DNA from: Clostridiales bacterium DTU092
Lineage (GTDB): Bacteria; Bacillota; Clostridia; Caldicoprobacterales; Caldicoprobacteraceae
NCBI GenBank assembly: GCA_001513505.1
Contig: LFTM01000139.1
Location: forward strand, 1 to 12,208
Length of the DNA stretch: 12,208 nt
Direction of reading: 5' to 3'
In this document: one piece after another, positions 7,271-12,208 of the stretch
Position numbering within the stretch: position 1 is the first letter of the stretch
How the letters are laid out: every line of letters begins with the position of its first letter
Translations under genes and position numbers: made by a program
Notes under the pieces: generated by a model
Told to the model about the DNA's origin: nothing
The model's database searches: none
Seen by the model: the letters and a program-made list of their open reading frames with translations, nothing else

Positions 7271-8179
7271 TTATACCTTAAGATGCTTACGAATCGATAT
7301 TGTACTGGCCATAACGCCAACGCAAGCACCTACCACCAGCGAAATAGCAAGAATAGGAAGCATAACTTCACCTATGGGCAACAGCTTAAATATCCCCAGG
7401 TAACCCCACTGAACATTTATATAACCGCTTCTGTCGATTAACAGCTTATAAACACCGGCCACCAAACCGGTAGACAACAGTGCACCTATTATCCCTAGAA
7501 CAATTCCCTCAATTATAAACGGCCACCGTATAAACCAGTCCGTTGCACCAATATATTTCATAATATTAATCTCTTTTCTTCTCGAGTAAACAGTCAGCCT
7601 GATGGTATTGCTGATAACTACAACTCTAACGACAGCCAATACAACCACAATCAAAGAACCGAATATCCTCACACCCCGGGCAAACCATCCAATGAACTCA
7701 GCCACCTGAGTGCTGTAGTTTATTTCCTCTACAGCAGGCATGGCACTTATCCGTTCTACAACCGTCTCTACATACTCAGGCTTTTGTATTTTTATTATAA
7801 ATGAATCGGGTAATGGGTTGTTTTCTCCTGAATACCCTTCCAGCAGTTTCCCCTTATCTCCGAGCTCCTTCTTCCATTTAGCCAGCGCTTCATCTTTTGA
7901 TATAAATACGATTTCATAAACTTCATCCCAGCTTTTTATGTTGTTCTCAACAATAATACGCTGGTCATAGGTAGTACCATCCTTAAGATATATGGTTATC
8001 TCCATCCTTGACTCCATACCCTCTACCATAACATCCAGGTTGGCAACAACAACCAGAATCAGACCCAGGACAAACAAGGCAACCATAATGGCAGTAACTG
8101 ATGCCAAAGTCATAACCCGGTTACGAAGGATATTTTGAAACCCGTTGCGTATATAAAATCGCCAGCTTCTAAAGTTCAT
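7271..8179 (-). CDS. ftsX: Cell division ABC transporter permease FtsX
   Basis: FtsX is the membrane half of the FtsEX complex. It does not transport a substrate but passes ATP-driven movement of FtsE to cell-wall hydrolases outside. The product has the family topology: an N-terminal helix (about 24-47), an extracellular loop domain (about 48-170) that would bind the hydrolase coiled coil, and three further helices (about 173-195, 221-246 and 268-292). The conserved SNTIRLTVYSRRKEINIMKYIGAT follows the second helix. The open frame begins at TTG 8182, but ATG 8179 (second codon) is preferred: AAGGGGGA lies 8 bases upstream and the protein then starts MNFRSW. It overlaps the ftsE end by 11 bases. 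One oddity is an arginine (R185 from ATG 8179) inside the second membrane helix. Confidence 0.96.
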   Translation of the reverse strand: MNFRSWRFYIRNGFQNILRNRVMTLASVTAIMVALFVLGLILVVVANLDVMVEGMESRMEITIYLKDGTTYDQRIIVENNIKSWDEVYEIVFISKDEALAKWKKELGDKGKLLEGYSGENNPLPDSFIIKIQKPEYVETVVERISAMPAVEEINYSTQVAEFIGWFARGVRIFGSLIVVVLAVVRVVVISNTIRLTVYSRRKEINIMKYIGATDWFIRWPFIIEGIVLGIIGALLSTGLVAGVYKLLIDRSGYINVQWGYLGIFKLLPIGEVMLPILAISLVVGACVGVMASTISIRKHLKV

Positions 8180-8855
8180 CAAAATATCCCCCTTCCTGCT
8201 CGTCCCTTACAAGTAAACCCTTGTCAAGCTGTATAACCCGTTTTCTCATAGTATTAACTATATTTTTCGCGTGAGTAGCCATAATAACGGTGGTACCACG
8301 CCGGTTTATCATATTTATAATTCTCATTATTTCCATGGAAGTGGCGGGATCCAGATTTCCTGTAGGTTCATCAGCAATGAGTATAGACGGATTGTTTACC
8401 AATGCACGGGCTAAAGCCACCCTCTGCTGTTCGCCTCCCGATAGCTGATGAGGGTAATCATGGGCTTTGGATCCCAGTCCTACCAAACCAAGCGCAGCAG
8501 GCACCTGTCTGCGAATCTCCCTTCCCGAAGCTCCAATGATCTCCATAGCGAAGGCCACATTCTCATAAGCCGTTTTGTCAGACAACAGCCTGAAATCCTG
8601 AAACACCACACCAATCTTACGACGGTAATAGGGAATTTCCCTTCTCTTCAGGGTTGTGATGTCCACGCCATCAACAAAAATGCTTCCGGCGGTAGGCTCA
8701 ATCTCCTTGAGAAGTAATTTTACAAGGGTAGTTTTGCCTGCACCGCTGGCACCAACAACAAACACAAACTCGCCATTTTGTATCCTAAAATTAACATTAT
8801 ATAATGCGTATACATCATTTACATACATCTTTGATACATTCTGAAACTCTATCAA
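8169..8855 (-). CDS. ftsE: Cell division ATP-binding protein FtsE
   Basis: The cytoplasmic ATPase of the FtsEX complex. Counting from TTG 8855 (228 residues) it has Walker A GASGAGKT (35-42), Q-loop Q86, signature LSGGE (138-142), Walker B ILIADE (158-163) followed by PTGNLD, and switch H195 (ATH). The frame extends up to GTG 8864, but the only ribosome binding site, GGGAG (8868-8864), overlaps that codon. TTG 8855 has an ideal 8-base spacer and gives MIEFQNVSKMY, the usual FtsE N-terminus. The chosen start overlaps the TGA of the upstream regulator as TTGA, which implies translational coupling. It overlaps ftsX at the 3' end. Confidence 0.96.
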   Translation of the reverse strand: MIEFQNVSKMYVNDVYALYNVNFRIQNGEFVFVVGASGAGKTTLVKLLLKEIEPTAGSIFVDGVDITTLKRREIPYYRRKIGVVFQDFRLLSDKTAYENVAFAMEIIGASGREIRRQVPAALGLVGLGSKAHDYPHQLSGGEQQRVALARALVNNPSILIADEPTGNLDPATSMEIMRIINMINRRGTTVIMATHAKNIVNTMRKRVIQLDKGLLVRDEQEGGYFDEL

Positions 8856-9937
8856 TAATAACACTCCCGTTTCTGCTTCTCCAACATCATCATAATCTTG
8901 AATGTAACTGCATCATGGAAGTTTCTTAAATCCAGCCCCAGTGCCTTCTGTACCTTATCCAACCGGTAGACCAGAGTATTACGATGAATATACAACTGTC
9001 TGGCAGTTTCGCTTAGATTCAGGCTGTTCTCAAAAAACTTCTCGATAGTGGTAAGCATTTCATCATTTAATATTTTTTTCGTCTCATCATCAAAAATTGT
9101 CTGATAGTATTTCCTGGAAAGTTCTCTTGGGATTTCGTGCAAAAGGCGTTCTAACAGTAAAGTATCATAATGGTAGACGCGGCTGTCCCCGTCATACATC
9201 ATACCTACTTCTATAGCTTCCATAGCTTCCATATAGGATTCTCTAATCCGGTATATGTTAGGTTTGCATCTTCCAATCCCAATACAGATTTTCACAGCCG
9301 TCTCATTTATTACGGTTTCTTCTACAGCTTCAGCCAGTTGTATAAATTCATCCTCATCGGAATCCTCCAGTACCAGCTTTACAAGCACTATGGTCCTGGT
9401 GTCAAAAAGCAGTAATATATCCCCTTGATTTTTGGGAAAAATATTTATCATTATTTTATAAACCTGGTCGGCACCCATGTCATCGGTACGAATAATAAAA
9501 ATACAACGCGCCTTATCCGGCTGCAGCTTGTAGTCCTGAACCAGCTCACGGAATTCAAGATCCGGCACCTCATCCAGCAAAATGCGTCGTACCAACTCCT
9601 CTTTGGTCATCTTTTTTACAGTTGATTTTACGTATAATTCAACGAGAGAAGATATGAGATGACAATAATTCCTGGCAACTTTACCGGTTCCATCAATAGC
9701 AATGTAATAATTCGTAGTCTTATCGTACGTAAGGCGCATGTATGTTCTATTATCCTGAGAAAATACTGCCTTGCTACTTTCTGTACCATAGTCTCTCACT
9801 ACAGACTCTTCTTTTCCAATCCTTTTCCTATTGCTGCTGGCTATAATCACTCCCGCTGAATCAACAATGTCAGTCGTCACTTGTATGCTGCGTACAGCTT
9901 TTTCCAGCAGTTTTTGGAACCTTTGCTCTGTCAGCAT
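8852..9937 (-). CDS. CdaR/PucR-type transcriptional regulator
   Basis: A 361-residue predicted DNA-binding regulator. The C-terminal HTH_30/PucR-type domain is clear: NLSETARQLYIHRNTLVYRLDKV (307-329) within about 300-350. The N-terminal part (about 3-130) resembles the putative sugar-diacid recognition region of CdaR proteins. The centre (about 140-280) fits the degenerate GGDEF-like domain of the family, including RESYMEAMEAIEVG. The ligand is unknown; the CdaR name comes from sugar-diacid control in E. coli and need not apply here. ATG 9937 follows AGGTGAT. It is the first gene of the operon with ftsE, ftsX and the M23 hydrolase. The stop overlaps the ftsE start, so it may be autoregulatory and tune division or wall growth (inference). 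No convincing promoter was found: a TATAAT at 9949-9954 lies too close to the start codon. Confidence 0.9.
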   Translation of the reverse strand: MLTEQRFQKLLEKAVRSIQVTTDIVDSAGVIIASSNRKRIGKEESVVRDYGTESSKAVFSQDNRTYMRLTYDKTTNYYIAIDGTGKVARNYCHLISSLVELYVKSTVKKMTKEELVRRILLDEVPDLEFRELVQDYKLQPDKARCIFIIRTDDMGADQVYKIMINIFPKNQGDILLLFDTRTIVLVKLVLEDSDEDEFIQLAEAVEETVINETAVKICIGIGRCKPNIYRIRESYMEAMEAIEVGMMYDGDSRVYHYDTLLLERLLHEIPRELSRKYYQTIFDDETKKILNDEMLTTIEKFFENSLNLSETARQLYIHRNTLVYRLDKVQKALGLDLRNFHDAVTFKIMMMLEKQKRECYY

Positions 9938-9973
9938 ATTATCACCTAATTATAAGTATACATTAGTTTGTTA

Positions 9974-10021
9974 TATAAAAAAAGCAGAAATATTATCCAG
10001 CATTGATAATATTTCTGCTTT
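9974..10021 (-). terminator. Strong intrinsic terminator of the UgpC-type ATPase gene
   Basis: A perfect 17-bp inverted repeat (9981-9997 with 10005-10021, seven-base loop) lies about 55 bases after the ATPase stop. On the minus strand the descending arm CTGCTTT continues into TTTTATA, a good U-tract. The plus-strand reading also ends in TTTTATATT, but no plus-strand gene reaches it. It separates the ATPase gene from the regulator-ftsEX operon. Confidence 0.9.
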
Positions 10022-10076
10022 TATATTAAAAATCCTTTTTTCTTTACAAAATTCGCTCCTGTTATTTTATACAAGT

Positions 10077-11192
10077 TTACCTTTCAAGCAATGATTCTTC
10101 GGTATCCTTGTCGAAGAAGTGCAGTCTGTTAGGATCAAGAGCGATCTTGATTGTATCCCCGACTCTGGCTGTGGATCTTGGGTCAACCCTGGCTATCAGG
10201 TTGTTGCCGCTTACTGTCAGGTACAGGTAAGTCTCGGAACCCATAAGCTCCACAACATCTACGTATGCTTTAACAGTGCTGTCTGTAGCATTTTGTAAGA
10301 AAATTTCTTCATCGTGGAGGTCTTCAGGTCTGATACCCATGATAACCTCTTTTCCGATGTAGGATTGATCCTTGAATTTTCTTATCTTGCCAGCCGGTAC
10401 TTTAATCTTGTTGCCGTCGAATACAGCAAATACATCCTCGCCCTCTTTTACAAGAGTTACATTGATGAAGTTCATCTGAGGACTGCCTATGAAACCAGCT
10501 ACAAACAGGTTTGTGGGGTAATCATACAGATTCTGAGGTGTGTCTACCTGCTGTATAAAACCATCCTTCATAACCACGATCCTGGAACCCATGGTCATAG
10601 CTTCGGTCTGGTCGTGGGTAACATATATAAAGGTTGTCTGCAGTCTCTGATGCAGTTTTGTAAGCTCGGTTCTCATCTGAACCCTCAACTTTGCGTCCAA
10701 GTTGGACAGCGGCTCGTCCATCAAGAATACCTTGGGTTCACGAACTATAGCACGACCTACAGCAACCCTCTGTCTTTGTCCGCCGGACAAAGCCTTTGGC
10801 TTTCTGTTCAGCAGATGTTCGATATCCAACATTCTGGCAGCTTCTTTTACACGTCTGTCAATTTCGGCTTTTGGAGTCTTTCTGAGCTTTAACCCGAAAG
10901 CCATGTTGTCATACACTGTCATATGAGGATATAGAGCATAGTTCTGGAAAACCATCGCAATGTCCCTGTCCTTGGGAGCTACATCGTTCATCAGTTTATC
11001 GCCTATATATAGTTCACCTTCAGTTATTTCCTCAAGTCCAGCAACCATGCGCAAAGTGGTGGTCTTTCCGCATCCGGAAGGTCCGACGAGTACGATGAAT
11101 TCCTTATCAGCAATATCTAGGTTAAAGTCACTAACAGCAGTAACACCACCCGGATACACCTTATAAACACCTTTTAGAGTTACACTTGCCAT
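10077..11192 (-). CDS. ugpC: Sugar ABC transporter ATP-binding protein, UgpC/MsmX type
   Basis: The nucleotide-binding subunit of carbohydrate (CUT1) importers. The 371 residues show Walker A GPSGCGKT (37-44), Q-loop Q83, signature LSGGQ (135-139), Walker B VFLMDE (155-160), switch H193 in THDQTEAMTM, and the C-terminal TOBE/OB region (about 240-371) typical of MalK, UgpC and MsmX. ATG 11192 is preceded by GGAGGGG with a 5-base spacer. No permease or binding-protein gene adjoins it, and it has its own terminator. It is therefore probably a shared ATPase that energises several sugar importers encoded elsewhere, as MsmX does in Bacillus (established for that protein, inferred here). The UgpC name reflects family similarity, and glycerol-3-phosphate need not be the substrate. 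Confidence 0.93.
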   Translation of the reverse strand: MASVTLKGVYKVYPGGVTAVSDFNLDIADKEFIVLVGPSGCGKTTTLRMVAGLEEITEGELYIGDKLMNDVAPKDRDIAMVFQNYALYPHMTVYDNMAFGLKLRKTPKAEIDRRVKEAARMLDIEHLLNRKPKALSGGQRQRVAVGRAIVREPKVFLMDEPLSNLDAKLRVQMRTELTKLHQRLQTTFIYVTHDQTEAMTMGSRIVVMKDGFIQQVDTPQNLYDYPTNLFVAGFIGSPQMNFINVTLVKEGEDVFAVFDGNKIKVPAGKIRKFKDQSYIGKEVIMGIRPEDLHDEEIFLQNATDSTVKAYVDVVELMGSETYLYLTVSGNNLIARVDPRSTARVGDTIKIALDPNRLHFFDKDTEESLLER

Positions 11193-11261
11193 TCAAACCC
11201 CTCCATAATAGTTTTCTTACACCCTTATGGATGCAATAATAATATGTTTTTCACGGATACG

Positions 11262-11272
11262 ATTATATTATA
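11262..11272 (-). promoter_or_regulatory. Candidate -10 region for the UgpC-type ATPase gene
   Basis: Two overlapping TATAAT hexamers occur on the minus strand (11272-11267 and 11267-11262) in the gap before the ATPase gene. No good -35 is found at 16-18 bases; TTGTCC at 11287-11282 is only 14 bases from the nearer copy. The leader would be about 65-75 bases. This is the best promoter candidate but is not strong. Confidence 0.35.
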
Positions 11273-11403
11273 TCGAGTTCAGGACAATCTGGCTATAGCT
11301 ATTATTAACAAAAAATATAGAGGTATTTTTGACTAAGTTGCATAAAAACATTTAAACTGAGTGGTAATACATGGCAATAATTAATATTAAATTCATTTTT
11401 ATT

Positions 11404-11441
11404 ATTGTATTTTTATACATACTAATGTATAATTATTATTA
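11404..11441 (+). promoter_or_regulatory. Tandem ArgR-type operator (two ARG boxes) over the argC promoter
   Basis: Compared with the ARG box core TGAATWWWWATTCA, TGTATTTTTATACA (11406-11419) matches 12 of 14 positions and is a perfect palindrome. TGTATAATTATTAT (11426-11439) matches 11 of 14. The cores are offset by 20 bases, so the 18-base boxes (11404-11421 and 11424-11441) are 2 bases apart, close to the one-helical-turn pairing known for ArgR operators. Box 1 covers the -35 and box 2 the -10, which would let arginine-bound ArgR block RNA polymerase. AT-rich sequence raises the chance of accidental matches. Confidence 0.6.
11405..11433 (+). promoter_or_regulatory. argC promoter
   Basis: TTGTAT (11405-11410) and a perfect TATAAT (11428-11433) are separated by exactly 17 bases. 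Transcription would begin near 11440, giving a leader of about 64 bases to the argC start. Both hexamers lie inside the two ArgR-like boxes at 11404-11441. Confidence 0.6.
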
Positions 11442-11503
11442 ATGTTATTTGCAGCTATCCATCTGCAGACCCGGTAAGTTACTTTTAAAAAGGAGGTTGC
11501 CCA

Positions 11504-12208
11504 TTGATTAGAGCAAGTATTCTGGGTGCTACAGGTTATGCGGGAATTGAATTGGTACGGTTGCTGTATGTCCATCCCGAAGTTAAACTTGTTCACCTGG
11601 TGTCCCAGAGTTTTGCAGATCAGCCTATATCCTCTGTATACCCCAACTTCAAAGGGATATTTGAAAAAACATGCAGCAGGCTGGATATCGATCAAATTGC
11701 TGAAGAAAGCGATATTATATTTGCATCCTTGCCTCACGGTGCTTCAGACAAGGTAATCCCCCTCCTGTATGAAAAGGGAAAAAAGATTATCGATTTGAGC
11801 GGCGACTTTAGATATAAATCAGTCGAAATATATGAAAAATGGTACGGTTCCAGCCACGCCCGTCCTGACCTTCTTAAAGTGTCGGCATACGGGTTGCCCG
11901 AGCTAAACAGGCAGGAAATAATCAAAACCCGTCTTATTGGCAATCCCGGCTGCTACCCTACCTCAGCTCTGCTGGCATTGGCACCTCTTGTGGCTGATGA
12001 TGCAATCCAGCCGGATACGATTATCATAGATTCCAAATCCGGTACCACCGGTGCAGGCAGGGAACCTTCATCCGCTTTACATTTCAGCGAGGTAGATGAG
12101 AACATCAAAGCTTATAAGATTGCAACTCACCGCCATACATCAGAAATAGAACAGCAGCTTGGAATAATAGCTAGACACGATGTTACAGTATCCTTCACCC
12201 CTCATCTG
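11504..12208 (+). CDS. argC: N-acetyl-gamma-glutamyl-phosphate reductase (partial, 3' end outside window)
   Basis: ArgC reduces N-acetylglutamyl phosphate to the semialdehyde with NADPH, the third step of arginine synthesis in the cytoplasm. The first 235 residues are present. They include the N-terminal Rossmann motif GATGYAGIELVRLL (8-21), DLSGDFR (97-103), the catalytic cysteine C150 in GNPGCYPTS, SGTTGAGRE and the HRHTSEIEQ segment of the C-terminal domain. The start is TTG at 11504, set by AGGAGG (11491-11496) seven bases upstream, and gives MIRASILGATGYAG as in other ArgC proteins. The frame is open to the last base of the window. Full-length ArgC is about 345 residues, so roughly 110 are missing. 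Other arginine genes probably follow beyond the edge (inference). It is divergent from the sugar ATPase gene. Confidence 0.97.
   Translation, partial: MIRASILGATGYAGIELVRLLYVHPEVKLVHLVSQSFADQPISSVYPNFKGIFEKTCSRLDIDQIAEESDIIFASLPHGASDKVIPLLYEKGKKIIDLSGDFRYKSVEIYEKWYGSSHARPDLLKVSAYGLPELNRQEIIKTRLIGNPGCYPTSALLALAPLVADDAIQPDTIIIDSKSGTTGAGREPSSALHFSEVDENIKAYKIATHRHTSEIEQQLGIIARHDVTVSFTPHL

Noticed and set aside
10314..10892. Long open frame on the plus strand opposite the sugar ATPase gene (and similar ones opposite uvrB and the PDZ gene)
   Set aside because: They lie entirely antisense to genes with clear conserved motifs, have no family signature, and are expected by-products of codon usage.
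11193..11340. CcpA cre site in front of the sugar ATPase gene
   Set aside because: No sequence close to the cre consensus (TGNAANCGNTTNCA) was found on either strand of the gap.
11382..11395. Third ARG-box-like sequence (TGAATTTAATATTA on the minus strand) upstream of argC
   Set aside because: Its offset of 24 bases from the next box does not fit the 20-21-base phasing, and its right half is poor. AT-rich DNA gives such matches easily.
11440..11503. Riboswitch or T-box leader for argC
   Set aside because: The predicted leader is only about 64 bases, has no specifier or T-box consensus and no terminator. The ArgR-like boxes explain regulation better.

Overview
This window looks like a stretch of chromosomal housekeeping DNA from a low-GC, Gram-positive anaerobe of the class Clostridia. 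The reasons are strong AGGAGG/AGGTGAT ribosome binding sites, several TTG starts, AT-rich intergenic DNA with canonical TATAAT promoters, and a division/cell-wall neighbourhood (ftsEX, a Ctp protease, a PDZ membrane protein, uvrB) whose membership resembles the Bacillus subtilis ftsE-ftsX-ctpB-minJ-uvrB region. The genus cannot be fixed from the sequence alone. No rRNA, tRNA, CRISPR array, insertion sequence or prophage gene was seen.

Layout, left to right. uvrB (minus strand, 104-2077) has a clear intrinsic terminator at 55-88. Divergent from it is a plus-strand gene (2238-2909) for a cysteine-rich, YkgJ-like metal-binding protein. Next is a two-gene minus-strand unit: an S41 C-terminal processing protease (4279-5514), then a polytopic membrane protein with a C-terminal PDZ domain (3019-4257) that resembles MinJ in layout. 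The 464-bp gap at 5515-5978 holds the protease promoter, a strong terminator facing left, and an unexplained GC-richer segment with a 46-codon open frame. Upstream is a four-gene minus-strand operon: a CdaR/PucR-type regulator (8852-9937), ftsE (start overlapping the regulator stop as TTGA), ftsX (overlapping ftsE) and a coiled-coil LytM/M23 peptidoglycan hydrolase (5979-7250). A 17-bp perfect hairpin at 9981-10021 ends the next gene, an orphan MsmX/UgpC-type sugar ABC transporter ATPase (10077-11192). Divergent from that, at the right edge, is argC (from 11504, cut by the window end). Its promoter is covered by two tandem ArgR-type operator boxes.

How the genes fit together. FtsE and FtsX form a membrane complex that uses ATP to switch on a peptidoglycan hydrolase outside the cell, and the secreted coiled-coil M23 protein encoded right after ftsX is the obvious client. 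The neighbouring Ctp protease belongs to a family that elsewhere degrades such hydrolases, and the PDZ membrane protein may be a division-site scaffold, so 3019-9937 reads as a cell-wall and division module. uvrB (excision repair), the sugar ATPase and argC (arginine synthesis) are independent neighbours.

The window is mostly ordinary. The points that deserve a second look are the regulator coupled to ftsEX, the 5819-5959 element, the hydrolase/protease pairing, the MinJ-like protein, the uncharacterised cysteine-cluster protein and the ArgR operator overlapping the argC promoter.
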